Positions 30,805-41,463 of a stretch of DNA of 64,000 nt are shown here, piece by piece (within the stretch, counting starts at the first letter, position 1; each line of letters begins with the position of its first letter). A program made the position numbers and the translations under genes. The stretch covers positions 62,001 through 126,000 of the forward strand of contig JALMQS010000675.1 of NCBI GenBank assembly GCA_024734495.1, in the 5' to 3' direction. The notes beneath the pieces are model-generated. The model did no database searches and was not told the DNA's origin. It saw only the letters and a program-made list of their open reading frames with translations. The DNA comes from Forficula auricularia (lineage: Eukaryota > Arthropoda > Insecta > Dermaptera > Forficulidae).

Positions 30805-31018
30805 CTGTATCTGTTGGGAAGAGCGGTGGCGCATCCTTATTATCGGTATACAAAAGAGCATACACTTCGCGGTGCATTCCTTCGGGTCGTCTTGAAATCC
30901 TTTGAGTATTCGGGAAGAATTTCTTTGGTCCCTTGACTGAATTACCCAAGATGGACTCTTTCGTGATTTCTGGAGCTGGATCCCGCTCCAGATCCAAAAT
31001 ATCACGTACATCCGCCAT
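30805..31018 (-). CDS. DMAP1: DMAP1 exon 1 with start codon (gene overview)
   Basis: DMAP1 is a nuclear subunit of the NuA4/TIP60 acetyltransferase and SWR1/SRCAP-type complexes, and a DNMT1 partner in vertebrates. This exon begins MADVRDILDLERDPAPEIT, which matches the usual insect N-terminus, and contains RRPEGMHREVYALLYTD and the KDAPPLFPTDTG segment. It ends after the first base of a Gly codon with donor GTAATT at 30804. The ATG context is AGAGAATGG. Exons 1-7 (30805-31018, 30516-30679, 26678-26896, 21609-21707, 19014-19205, 18800-18941, 14973-15130) join in one frame of about 396 codons without a stop. Animal DMAP1 proteins are about 430-470 residues, so only a C-terminal tail is missing. 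Introns 2, 3 and 6 are 3.6-5 kb of TE sequence; exons are clean. Confidence 0.97.
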
Positions 31019-31189
31019 TCTCTAAGAATATATTCAGTATCTGAAAATATAATTATAAGAAATGTGAATCTAGGGGTTGTCTTGACAACAAACTAAATAT
31101 TCAAGATAGAATATCGATTTTCAAAAAATATTAAGTTTTTCTAAATTCAAAAAAATTTATTTTTAATTATGAGAGAATTTTTTTGGGGG

Positions 31190-31440
31190 GATTCTACGGA
31201 AACTGTGGCGCCGCGATCTGACAATGGATTCTTATAGTACTCACCAAAATAAGACGAAAATGAAGAATATCGTTTTTTGAGATTTCGCTTAGTTTTTGAT
31301 ATATCGAGTTTAAAAAATACTGTTTTTTGTATTTATTTTATTTTATTTTTCAATTGTTTTTTATAGAAACCACGGAAACCGTAGTTTCACGGGTGTTACG
31401 TGTGGCGCCGCTATCCGATGACGGATTCTTTTAGAACTAG
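31190..31440 (+). repeat. Single arm of the GGCAATTCTA long-TIR element
   Basis: Matches 17334-17570: ATTCTACGGAAACTGTGGCG, CTTATAGTACTCACCAAAAT and TTTTATAGAAACCACGGAAA. The opposite arm is absent. It lies about 170 bp upstream of the DMAP1 start codon, so it may overlap the promoter region. Confidence 0.65.
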
Positions 31441-31680
31441 ACCAAATAAGTCGGAAAGTAATATTTTAAACTACAAATTTGAACTGAAATTGAGTTTATG
31501 GACTGTGATGTCTCAAATTGTCTCAAGTGAGCGTTGGCAATTTTCACTTTTAGAACTTTCCATAGGTTCGGTTTTATTCATCATCTCGGTTCATTTAGAT
31601 AAAAAAAAAAATGGGTCCCCGAACAAACTTTGAAAGGTTCGGTTAAGATATATTCAGTTCGGCTCGGTTCGGTTAGTATA

Positions 31681-32266
31681 GGGTGACCACGAGAAACATT
31701 TACGTTTTAGAAATAAAAAAACAATATTAATTTTTCAAGATAATATTTATTTAACTCAAGTTACATAGTTGTGGTTATACGCCATTTACTTTACGTAGAG
31801 AAAATGATGTCAGGAAGGTGACGTCCTTCTTCCCTGAGGCAATTTTCTATTCTGTCCAGGAGGCTCCTCCACAGGTCCTGACAGGTCACCTGATTTCAAG
31901 ATTTGGAGATGTGCACTGGCCTCCTCGATCTCCGGACCTTAACATGTGTGATTTTTATTTGTGGGGACATTTGAAAGAGCAAGTTTATCGACATAAACCC
32001 CGTACTTTAGATGACTTGAAAGCGGCGATACGTACTGAGGTGGCGTTGATCACTGAGGATACACTGGAACGAGTGTGGAGGAGCTTCCTGGACAGAATAG
32101 AAAATTGCCTCAGGGAAGAAGGACGTCACCTTCCTGACATCATTTTCTCTACGTAAAGTAAATGGCGTATAACCACAACTATGTAACTTAAGTTAAATAA
32201 ATAGTATCTTGAAAAATTAATATTGTTTTTTTATTTCTAAAACGTAAATGTTTCTCGTGGTCACCC
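31681..32266 (+). mobile_element. Foldback element built from a transposase 3' end
   Basis: A 586-bp element with ends GGGTGACCACGAGAAACATT and the inverse, TA on both sides (31679-31680 and 32267-32268). The arms are about 193 bp (31681-31873 and 32073-32266) and extend from the TIR through the stop codon into the transposase coding sequence, so the left arm is an antisense copy of the last 37 codons or so. The loop holds another 66 codons with SRFGDVHWPPRSPDLNMCD. Confidence 0.9.
31872..32156 (+). pseudogene. Mariner-related transposase, C-terminal third
   Basis: An uninterrupted reading frame carries GHLISRFGDVHWPPRSPDLN, MCDFYLWGHLKEQVYRHKPR and a C-terminus REEGRHLPDIIFST before the stop. 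It has the last catalytic Asp region (SPDLNMCD) but neither of the first two. The same protein type is seen at 29644-30284. The frame upstream of 31872 is antisense arm and not a real N-terminus. Confidence 0.85.
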
Positions 32267-32268
32267 TA

Positions 32269-32452
32269 TATATAGGATCTGGCATTGATTTGTGGAACAG
32301 TCTATTTATTACTACTTGGGATTATAGTTCTCTGCCTCCTATGATTAAATCAATTATAAATTTTGTCAAGTCCTAATGTCCTAGAGTTGTGCAAAATTTT
32401 ATTTAGTTCTCACAAGCAGAGATTAGCTGAAGTAGAGAGAGGTCATACCATC
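32269..32452 (+). mobile_element. LINE fragment, left part of the BEL/Pao target
   Basis: The plus strand reads SGIDLWNSLFITTWDYSSLP then PMIKSIINFVKS and a stop, the C-terminus of a non-LTR retrotransposon. The 3' UTR is interrupted at 32452 by the BEL/Pao element and resumes at 37612 (CCATCCTTGTTAAGG). The continuous form of the same UTR is at 45107-45447. Confidence 0.75.
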
Positions 32453-33659
32453 TGGTTGAGCCAACTGATAGTCAGGGTGGAAAAAAGATAGAAAAATTCA
32501 AAGTTCAACAAAATTAAAAAATATGTTAGGATTAAAATAATAACAGTGACTCCAAAAAGTTTTTCAGCTGCTCAGCACACTTAAACTTTTATGTTAGTTT
32601 TAATGTGATTAAATTATCACCATATTATGAAATTGAATTTAAATTAGAAGGTTCTTGCTTACCTCTGAAAGTCGAGAATAAATAAAAAAATATAACAAGA
32701 AAATTATCTGAGAAAAAATTGCAAAGTCCAATTGAATTGTGAATATGAATTATGATTAGAAATTATCAATTTATTTTTATTATTATTAACAGGGTAAATT
32801 ATAAGTTAATTAAACAGAATGTATTTGAGACAAATAAACGAATGGATTTTAAAATTAATTAATTAAATCTAATTAACAATTTTTCAATTAAAGTTAGTAG
32901 TAGTAACAGGATTAAATGTTTAATTAAAATTAAATATTAGAACTAATTAGCCATTGACAAGGCGGCCATATTTATTTATAAAATGAATATAATAGGTAAA
33001 TGGATTTGAGAAATGATTTGCGTAGAAGAGATGAACTGTTCAAAAACAAATGGATTGTATTCAATAAGAAGGGTGAGAGTTTTTCAGTTAGAATGAATTG
33101 TAAAAAAAGTGTAATAAAATTGGATAAGGTTAAATGGTTTCACTTAGCAGTTTGTTGAGAAGGTTTGACGAATCCGTTGAATGTGAGAATTTCTTCCAGG
33201 CCAATCTGTACCAAAAATAAGACGAATGTGTATTTCCTTCCAATGAAGTCGATACTGAGAGAGAGAGAAGATGGTACAGCTACCAGGAAGCAGAAGTTTT
33301 GAAGTCCAGTTGTGATGTTCGGAAATTAAATATCAACTCACTAGCTGATATTCTATCAATACACAATTGATATGGGGAAGAAAGAACATCAACAAATAAA
33401 AATATGAGAGTAAAATGGGAGACTGGACTCTGATTAGCAGAACATGATCTGCACAGATTCGATGATTCCACAAGAATGAGAAAAAATTAATTATATAAAT
33501 AAACATAAATTTGTTTATGGCTGTTCCCAGAGCGAGCGCCTCCCTCGCGCTGTTCTATCGAGTTGACGAACACTGCCCTAGCGATATTTTTTCTGCGCAA
33601 AAATCGTAAAAACGATGATCACACATGCAATAAGCTCACGGTTGCGATTGGCGCAACCA
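32453..33659 (-). repeat. 3' LTR of the BEL/Pao element
   Basis: 1207 bp, plus-strand start TGGTTGAGCCAACTGATAGT, end GATTGGCGCAACCA. It is the downstream LTR relative to the minus-strand coding direction. It contains a (GA)n stretch near 33256 and a GC-rich end (GAGCGAGCGCCTCCCTCGCG). Confidence 0.93.
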
Positions 33660-34041
33660 TACCGGGGCCCGGTGAACGAAGTTCGCAATATGTACATCTG
33701 TAATGTAAGCTATGTGAGAATCTGGTATGTGGATCTTGTTTGTTGCGGTTGTGTTCTTCCTTGGTTGTGTGTGTTCTTCTCTGTTGGTTGTAATGTTCTT
33801 CATTGTAAGAGTGTGCTGTGTAGAGTAAATGTGAGAAGAACTGAAAGGAGTGATCCCTAGCCCTCGTTGCCTAATAGCATCAGGATCGGAAGAACTGCTG
33901 ATCGAGAGTGATCGATAGAAAAGATGAAAGAGAAGGAGTCTGACACAAGAAAGTGGAAGTAATGTCAGCACTCAGCTCAGAAAACCCCGTGGTTGCCATC
34001 CACGTACTCATAAGGTATGAGCTCCTGAGGTTCGGTGAAGG

Positions 34042-35140
34042 CTACGTAGATTTAGATCCACTCTTCCGTTTGTGTTCCTCTGGCGAAATACTTCTTTGTG
34101 GATTAAACCTGAGAGTACCTGTGGACCAGGTTGAGCGCCAAGGCTTCTTGTTTGTGGACCTCCGATTACCAATCTCGGACGGCCTGTTTGTCCTTGACAG
34201 GTTGTTAGTTTGTGATGTAAAACTCTGGAAATTGCGAGAAGTCTGGTCTGGTTTGAGTGAATTGGTAGTGAGCACAAGAATACTCTTGGTTGCTTCATTT
34301 GTTTGTTTGTTTCCCAATTCACTTGGTAGAGGTTCTCTTGATAATGCTGGTGCAGAGCCTAGCAACACCCATCCGAATTCTGTATTGAACATTGCTAAGT
34401 TACTGTTGGGAACATTGAACTTCTCTCCTGTGAAAATCTTGGCACATACAGTTGCTCCCAATATTCCGTGTATTGGAGCTGAAGTGTGGAAGTATGGGTC
34501 TGCCAGTGGTTTGTCTTGGATAAAAGCAACCAAGGCTGGGTCGACAGGCCTGGTTGGTAATGTGAGTTCAATTTTGTCCACTATATGGAACTCATACCGT
34601 TGGTAGTTCGTGTCACTGTAGCACGATGAAATATGGATCAGAGTCGTATGTGTGGATTCCATTTTGTTTGCGGTGCCCAATCCTTCTATATGAATCGGAT
34701 CTGGTTTTCTTCTGGTACCCAGAGTGCGTGCCAACTGTTTGGATATGATGGAAACCTCACTTGCTGAATCAAGTAGGAATCTCGCTGGATGTATGGTACC
34801 ATTATTATGTAAGAGATGGATTCTGACTGTGGAGAGTAATGGCACCTGTTTAAGTCCCTGTTTCCTGGTTTGTTGGGCCACACAAGTCTTCTGGGTGGGA
34901 GTAACGTCTGGGTTGGCTTCTGTCTTGAGATCCGATTGATCCGAATTAGAGGAAATAGAAGGTCGAGACTGATTAGAGGAAGAGCTAGATTGTGCTGATT
35001 GATTTGTGTGTTCTCTGTTTTCATGTAAGAGTCGGTGGTGTAATTTGCCGCAAAGAAAACATGGCCTAAATGTGCAATTGTTCGTAAAATGTGTGGGTGA
35101 GAAGCAAAGTACACACCGTTTGTGATCTTTGAGTGTTTTG
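34042..35140 (-). pseudogene. BEL/Pao zinc-knuckle and protease region
   Basis: Read in the frame of the protease, sequence from about 35140 down has two Cys-rich knuckles (CVLCFSPTHFTNNC, and CFLCGKLHH), a Ser/Gln-rich linker, then an aspartic protease region with RFLLDSASEVSIISKQLA (DSA in place of the more common DSG/DTG) and HGILGATVCAKIFTGE. It stops at 34042. This is the usual gag-to-protease order of BEL/Pao polyproteins. One base shift near 35145-35148 separates it from the gag frame. Nothing of reverse transcriptase follows. Confidence 0.85.
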
Positions 35141-35147
35141 TATCTGA

Positions 35148-36205
35148 TCTGGTACGGATAAGGTCAAGAACTTCTGACATTCCTTGATTCTGTGACTCGG
35201 TGATTTTTGACAGATCGGACATGTACTGTTTGTAATGGTGACATTATATGTTTTGGCTGTTTTCCCTTTTGGAGAATTATATGTGGTTGTCTGATGTTTG
35301 TTCGGTGTTTGATTAGTTTCATATTGTGTCTCCAAAGCTTGGGACCTGATGTCTAGATGTTTGAGGAGAGTATCGAAGTTCGGCACTTCATCTACCACTT
35401 GTGTATGTAACCAGCTTTCTAATGAGTGTGGATCAATCTTTTTCATGATGATCCTTGTTATGAAAGCATTACAGGCTGTTAGGTCTAAACCTAGTGTTTT
35501 TAAATTTGTGGCGATGTCTCTTACTGAGATGTTAAACTGACTGAGGGAGTCTTTGGTTGGAAGTGTAACTGAAGGTAGATTTAGGAGCTTGTCTATGAAT
35601 GAGAATATGATCTCTCTCTTGCGATCATAATGAGACTTAAGTAGATCCAAGCATATTGTGTAATTTTCGTCTGTAATGGAATATGCTTGAATGACTAGTG
35701 CTGCCGGACCTAAAAGGCACCCCCTGAGGTATGTCAATTTTTGGGCTTTAGTGAGTGTTTTATTTTGATCTATTGTGGCGAGGAATAAATCCAAAAACGA
35801 TTTCCAGTTCTCGTATTCACCTGAGAACTTCGGAAGATTCAGTGTGGGTAGATGAACATAAGACTGAGTATTTGTTGGTGTGAGATCCTGAGTAGTGCTA
35901 GAGGGGGTTATTTGTGACAAAAGAATCTTGGTTTCTCCAATAAAGGTGACGAGTGAATTATGATGAGTTGTTATTTGATCTTCTAAGTTTTCACCTCCTT
36001 CTATTGTGAATAATGCATGTTGAAAAGATTTTTTGATAATGTTAGTTAAGTCACTCATTAGTTTTTCCGCCCGTTCTAATACGTCTACAAGTGTTGCCCT
36101 CTGAGGATTTTCCTTGTAAGAGGAGTGTTGAAGCAGAAGCTTAATTCCTAACCCCAGAGCTTGTATCTCCCCTTTTACTGTGTCAAGAACTGATTTGGGT
36201 GGCAT
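35148..36205 (-). CDS. BEL/Pao Gag (DUF1759-type)
   Basis: Structural protein of the retrotransposon particle. It opens with ATG at 36205, 171 bp past the primer binding site. The N-terminal helical half is followed by LPTLNLPKFSGEYENWKSFL, the DUF1759 signature of BEL/Pao Gag, and further on by a CPICQKSPSHRIKECQKFL zinc-knuckle-like motif. The frame continues as ORF to 35066, but from about 35148 it no longer reads Gag because of a one-base shift; the true continuation lies in the protease frame. No other damage was seen in the Gag part. Confidence 0.85.
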
Positions 36206-36375
36206 TGTGAAAGATTATGACTAAATACAATGAGTAAGAACAATTTGTATAATTACAACTAAAAATAAAATAAGAATAATGTAAAAATAAAAATAAAAAT
36301 AAATGATAATTTCAATAAAATTATTTGCACTTTGTTTGGCGATGACTATACAGTGTAAGCAAGTTAGCAGTTTGG

Positions 36376-36393
36376 ATCACGTCGGGGTCACCA
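36376..36393 (-). promoter_or_regulatory. Primer binding site, tRNA-Trp type
   Basis: On the minus strand TGGTGACCCCGACGTGAT follows the 5' LTR after 11 bases. It is complementary to the 3' end of eukaryotic tRNA-Trp (CACGTCGGGGTCACCA as I know it). This would prime minus-strand DNA synthesis. Confidence 0.8.
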
Positions 36394-36404
36394 AAAAATT
36401 TAAA

Positions 36405-37611
36405 TGGTTGAGCCAACTGATAGTCAGGGTGGAAAAAAGATAGAAAAATTCAAAGTTCAACAAAATTAAAAAATATGTTAGGATTAAAATAATAACAGTG
36501 ACTCCAAAAAGTTTTTCAGCTGCTCAGCACACTTAAACTTTTATGTTAGTTTTAATGTGATTAAATTATCACCATATTATGAAATTGAATTTAAATTAGA
36601 AGGTTCTTGCTTACCTCTGAAAGTCGAGAATAAATAAAAAAATATAACAAGAAAATTATCTGAGAAAAAATTGCAAAGTCCAATTGAATTGTGAATATGA
36701 ATTATGATTAGAAATTATCAATTTATTTTTATTATTATTAACAGGGTAAATTATAAGTTAATTAAACAGAATGTATTTGAGACAAATAAACGAATGGATT
36801 TTAAAATTAATTAATTAAATCTAATTAACAATTTTTCAATTAAAGTTAGTAGTAGTAACAGGATTAAATGTTTAATTAAAATTAAATATTAGAACTAATT
36901 AGCCATTGAAAAGGCGGCCATATTTATTTATAAAATGAATATAATAGGTAAATGGATTTGAGAAATGATTTGCGTAGAAGAGATGAACTGTTCAAAAACA
37001 AATGGATTGTATTCAATAAGAAGGGTGAGAGTTTTTCAGTTAGAATGAATTGTAAAAAAAGTGTAATAAAATTGGATAAGGTTAAATGGTTTCACTTAGC
37101 AGTTTGTTGAGAAGGTTTGACGAATCCGTTGAATGTGAGAATTTCTTCCAGGCCAATCTGTACCAAAAATAAGACGAATGTGTATTTCCTTCCAATGAAG
37201 TCGATACTGAGAGAGAGAGAAGATGGTACAGCTACCAGGAAGCAGAAGTTTTGAAGTCCAGTTGTGATGTTCGGAAATTAAATATCAACTCACTAGCTGA
37301 TATTCTATCAATACACAATTGATATGGGGAAGAAAGAACATCAACAAATAAAAATATGAGAGTAAAATGGGAGACTGGACTCTGATTAGCAGAACATGAT
37401 CTGCACAGATTCGATGATTCCACAAGAATGAGAAAAAATTAATTATATAAATAAACATAAATTTGTTTATGGCTGTTCCCAGAGCGAGCGCCTCCCTCGC
37501 GCTGTTCTATCGAGTTGACGAACACTGCCCTAGCGATATTTTTTCTGCGCAAAAATCGTAAAAACGATGATCACACATGCAATAAGCTCACGGTTGCGAT
37601 TGGCGCAACCA
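36405..37611 (-). repeat. 5' LTR of the BEL/Pao element
   Basis: Same 1207-bp sequence as 32453-33659; the mismatch noted is A at 36909 where the other LTR has C. Transcription would start in this LTR and run leftward. Confidence 0.93.
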
Positions 37612-37952
37612 CCATCCTTGTTAAGGTTTTGACCAGGTTTCCTTAACAACTTATGGCAAATGTCGGGATGGCTAATGCGTCGTTTCCTCCTGGTATCGGG
37701 TTTTTACGCGGAATTATTAAAATTACGTTTTGTCTTTTGATGGAAATCTATGATCATGTTATTTGTAAATGAGCATACATTTCTATTTTTTTTTTTTTTC
37801 TTGTTTGTTAATTGTTAATTTCTTTTAATTGATTTGTATTTATGTTTATTAATTTCTGTAGTTAATTTGTATTGATGTTTTGTTGACCTAGCCACCGAGG
37901 ACTTGTGCCTCTAAGCAGGTCGAGTGATAAAGATTTATTTATTTATTTATAT
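37612..37952 (+). mobile_element. LINE 3' UTR with TTTA tail
   Basis: Continuation of 32269-32452 after the BEL/Pao insertion: CCATCCTTGTTAAGGTTTTG to GGTCGAGTGATAAAG and (TTTA)n. Almost identical to 45107-45447. Non-coding. Confidence 0.8.
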
Positions 37953-37959
37953 CTTTATT

Positions 37960-38090
37960 TCGGGTTGGCTTTTAGACGATTAGGTTGGCATCACCGAACC
38001 GAGCCGAACTGAATATATCTTAACCGAACCGGCAATGACTTTTACATATTCGAGTTTTTTGGGCTATTTACTAATTATTTTTTAATAAAT
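37960..38090. repeat. Half of the AAATGCCC palindromic MITE
   Basis: Shares CGGGTTGGCTTTTAGACGAT, TGAATATATCTTAACCGAAC and GACTTTTACATATTCGA with 17650-17781. The left arm is missing. Confidence 0.55.
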
Positions 38091-38146
38091 ATTTATTTAT
38101 AATTAGTAGAGATTGTGGTGTTGTTGCAAGGATGAAACATATTTAA

Positions 38147-38318
38147 TAAAGATAAAAAGTAAATAAATATTATATTTAATATTCATTTACTATGAGTTAA
38201 GGATTCTAGGTCCCTTGTTTCACATTAAAATTTTTAATGTGAAACAAGTGACGAAGAATCCCTAACTCATAGTAAATGAATTGTTGCATATAATATTTAC
38301 TTACTTTTATCTTTTTCT
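38147..38318. repeat. Palindromic repeat, GTTTCACATTAAAAT centre
   Basis: Two arms of about 82 bp meet at TTTCACATTAAAATTTTTAATGTGAAA, so the foldback has almost no loop. Half of it recurs at 12100-12190. Confidence 0.75.
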
Positions 38319-38334
38319 AATATTTATTTTTTCA

Positions 38335-38562
38335 AAGAGAATCCGCCGTCAGCAACCCGTGATACTACGGTTTCCGTGGTTTCTATAAAAAACAATTGAG
38401 AAATAAAAGAAAATTAATAAAAAAAAACAGTATATTTTAAACTGGATATCTCGAAAACTAAGTGAAATCTCGAAAAATGGTATTCTTCGTTTTCGTCTTA
38501 TTTTGGTGAGTACTATAAGAATCCATCGTCAGATCCCGGGGCCATTTACCATAGAATTGCCT
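38335..38562 (-). repeat. Single arm of the GGCAATTCTA long-TIR element
   Basis: Ends ATAGAATTGCC and matches 18405-18645 (CCCGTGATACTACGGTTTCC, then GGTGAGTACTATAAGAATCC). The partner arm is absent. Confidence 0.65.
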
Positions 38563-38804
38563 TTTTACTTTACCATACAGGGTATGGTCAAGTATTGTAA
38601 TCTATTACCATCGGCAAATTAATATCTTTCATATTAAATTAGGAAAAGTCATTCCATTGCCATTCGAATTTTGAATTTCTTCGAAATTCGACACACTCAA
38701 CGACCTTTATTTAAATTATATGGCTATATATGAATCACTATATCGCGAAATTTTACAAATTAAGATAACAATCTAAATATTTTACGCGTGTACGTATGTT
38801 AGAG

Positions 38805-38885
38805 AGGTTCGCATCCCGCAGGTGAGCCAGATGGCCCGGATTGCTGTTACTGGCACTCGGGTTCGATTCCCGAGGGGGTGAAAAA
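38805..38885 (+). repeat. tRNA-derived SINE-like head
   Basis: GTGAGCCAGATGGCCCGG resembles a pol III A box region, and GGGTTCGATTCCCGAG is a good B box, about 30 bp apart. No cloverleaf with a plausible acceptor stem could be drawn, so a SINE remnant is preferred over a tRNA gene. Confidence 0.5.
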
Positions 38886-38889
38886 CAAC

Positions 38890-39670
38890 CCCTCTGACAT
38901 ATAATTAAAAATATTCCATTCCATCGGATTTAATAGATGACACCATCTTATGATTTTCTAGTAACTTACATTTAAATAAATAGTGAGTGGTTAATATTTC
39001 AATTGAGACAGTCAGTAATCCTTAACCAAATTGTTTAGAAAAGAGCACACCAGAGTAAAACTTACGAAACGCTTCACATAAATGTCAATAATTGAATAAA
39101 TTGAAGTTATACTGCTTTTGGCGCGTTTGGATGAGAGTGAATTTGTGACCTGCGCGCGCAGATGTCCCAAAAATTAACATGATGAAGTTGGCTACAGAAT
39201 AGAATAAATAATATATTCCTTTGAATGACTGCAAGGAATCTAACAAAACGTGTTGTTATTTTCAAATTCAATAAGCCAGTTGATGTGGATGTGAAATATA
39301 TTATTTATATTAATAATCAATTCTTAATAATTATATATTTAAATAATATATATATTTATTATATAAATTTGTCAGTTACAAAAACTGTGTAAAAACTTTG
39401 AGAGTGTTTTCAAATATTAGAGGTTAATTCTGTAAGTATTATATCTAGAATTATTACTGGAGAGTTAATTATTACATTACCAGAAGAACCTATGGATATA
39501 GCTTAGAATATTTTAAATATTTAAAAAATATATTTGACTCGTTCACATGATAATTAATGATTGTTTATTTTGACTGTATAGCTATTTTTACTGAAATAAA
39601 ACCTTTTTGATTAATTTTAATATTTTTCTTCGATCTTTACTGCAGTTTTGTTTTTTGAAATTTTTTTCAG
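38890..39670. other. Intergenic sequence, nothing recognised
   Basis: AT-rich with one less AT-rich patch near 39140-39170 (GACCTGCGCGCGCAGATG). No TIR, coding frame or partner elsewhere in the window. Confidence 0.35.
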
Positions 39671-39689
39671 ACGCCAAAGAAGTATAACT

Positions 39690-40660
39690 AGAATTAAGAA
39701 TAAGAATATATAAGAATTATCCGCGTATTTTCCGGTAACAAAAGGTCTCCGACAGGGATGCGCCCTTGCTCCGACACTCTTTAAATTGTATCTTGAAGCT
39801 TCCCTGGTATCCTGGAGAAGAAAGTGTTCCGGTATGGGCATACAAATAGAAAATCGCACACTATATACCTTACTCTTTGCTGACGACCAGGTCCTGATTG
39901 CGGGAGACGAAGATGACGCTTTCTATATGCTCCGAAAGCTAAAGGAAGAATATGAAAAATGGGGCCTTGAAATTAATTTCCAAAAAACAGAGTATCTGGC
40001 ACTTGGTGAGGCAGGGAAAAGAGCTTGTCCTGGATAACAACTGTATAAGAAATACCAACCAGTTTAAATATTTGGGGGTAACACTAGGAAAGGCAGGAAA
40101 AAGTGACTCCAGATATTACTAATAAAATAAATCAAGGCAGGCGAGTAATAGGACAGCTGAACTCGATCCTGTGGAGTAAGGAAATATCGAAGAACAATAA
40201 GGCTGCCAATCTATAAGACCATCGTCGAGAGCATCGTGACCTACGGAAGCGAAGTCTGGGAGGTAACCAAGAGAAACAGTTCACGCCTGCTGGCGTTAGA
40301 AATGGATTTTTGGAGACGTTCAGCGGGTGTCTCAAGACTGCGGCATATAAGGAACGAACACATTCGCCAAAAAATGAAAGTCCAAGGTAACATCAACGAC
40401 ACGATCGAATATAAGCAACTGATGTGGTTTGGACACGTCAGTAGGATGGCGGATGAACGCTGGCCAAAGAAAGTTTGGAACTGGCAGCCCCCAGAAAGAA
40501 GAAAGCGTGGAAGGCCGCCGAGATCGTGGTTTCAGGGAATCCAAAATGCCATGCAAGCCCGTGGGCTGGAAGAGGAAGACAGAAGAGCCGACAGAAGGAC
40601 ATGGAGAATGGGAAGCGAGAAACGGCGTCCGCCGTCACCAAACTCGCAGGATATATATAT
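39690..40660 (+). mobile_element. 5'-truncated LINE with 14-bp target duplication
   Basis: AAAGAAGTATAACT stands on both sides (39676-39689 and 40661-40674). Coding sequence begins in the RT palm (TKGLRQGCALAPTLFKLYLE), includes the catalytic LLFADDQVLIAG, and after two frameshifts continues with TYGSEVWEVTKRNSSRLLAL and a C-terminal RRKRGRPPRSWFQGIQ. It ends close to a short (AT)n/AAAG tail. Clade not settled. Confidence 0.9.
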
Positions 40661-40679
40661 AAAGAAGTATAACTTCTAA
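39740..40679 (+). pseudogene. LINE reverse transcriptase, palm to C-terminus, frameshifted
   Basis: 39740-40037 encodes the RT palm with FADD and the following EKWGLEINFQKTEYL block. The frame shifts near 40015 and again around 40115-40210; 40236-40679 encodes the region after the thumb with MDFWRRSAGVSRLRHIRNEH and MWFGHVSRMADERWPKKVW. The endonuclease and RT fingers are missing through 5' truncation. Confidence 0.85.
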
Positions 40680-40689
40680 CGCGTGTACA

Positions 40690-41460
40690 TAAGTACACAC
40701 ACACACTTTTTTTGTTGACCAATGGTCTATCTTTATATCATCAAACTTTAGCTACCTGCAAAATTGCAAGTTCCTAGTTTGATTGGAACCCTTAAAAATA
40801 ATTTTGGCCCGCTAAATAGGCACAATACCCCTATGTGCGTAGTGTGTATATTTTGGTGAAAGTATAGAAAAGGAAATAAAATCTTTACATATTATGTTTC
40901 GGCTAAATATTATGCATGTAATTATATCTTTTAAATGTCATCTATTGCTTTTAGCATTTCTCTTGTAGTAATAATTCAATATTTTTATAGAAATGTCAAA
41001 AAAAAGTTTTTAAAATATATAAGAAAATTGTCTGACATTTAATAAAACATAACCTTAAAAATCACCGAAACTTGATTCTATTTCTTTATAGAAAAAAAAG
41101 AGTGTAAATATTTTAAAACTAGTATTAGTTTAGTTCTATTTATTTAAATAAAAATTACTTACTCCACGATGATCTCAAAATAAATATATGATATAAATAA
41201 TTTTTGTTCTTTATTCTAGCCTGAAAAGAAATATAAAGATGAATAATTAATTATTTGCATATACTTTCATTAACACGATATATATATATATTATTGATTT
41301 TATAATTATAATATATTTGATAAATATAAAACATACCAATATAAATGCCCATTATTTCTTTAGTTTTGCGTTATTGTTTGTTGAAAGCGAAAAACTGATC
41401 ATAAATTAAAGAATAAAGATTTATAGCTTTAGATGTTTTGAGGGATGACGCCAGATAGCG
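40690..41460. other. AT-rich intergenic sequence
   Basis: (AC)n at about 40693 and (TA)n at about 41280. Nothing else recognised. Confidence 0.35.
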
Positions 41461-41463
41461 TTA

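Larger units (their letters stand above)
32453..37611 (-). mobile_element. BEL/Pao LTR retrotransposon, young, lacking pol
   Basis: Two direct LTRs of equal length (1207 bp) flank gag and protease on the minus strand. LTR ends are TGGTTG...CAACCA, and CCATC is duplicated at 32448-32452 and 37612-37616. The primer binding site next to the 5' LTR fits tRNA-Trp. Only one mismatch between LTRs was noticed by eye. Between protease and 3' LTR only about 380 bp remain, so reverse transcriptase, RNase H and integrase are missing. It must have been mobilised in trans, or it lost pol after insertion. Confidence 0.93.

Noticed and set aside
31400..31633. 77-codon plus-strand frame upstream of DMAP1
   Set aside because: Lies in a TE arm and shows no recognisable domain.
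33953..34606. 217-codon frame on the plus strand
   Set aside because: Antisense to the BEL/Pao protease frame, which has family motifs; the plus-strand product resembles nothing.
34686..35222. 178-codon minus-strand frame between gag and protease
   Set aside because: A shifted reading of the gag-protease junction; the Cys knuckles are in another frame.
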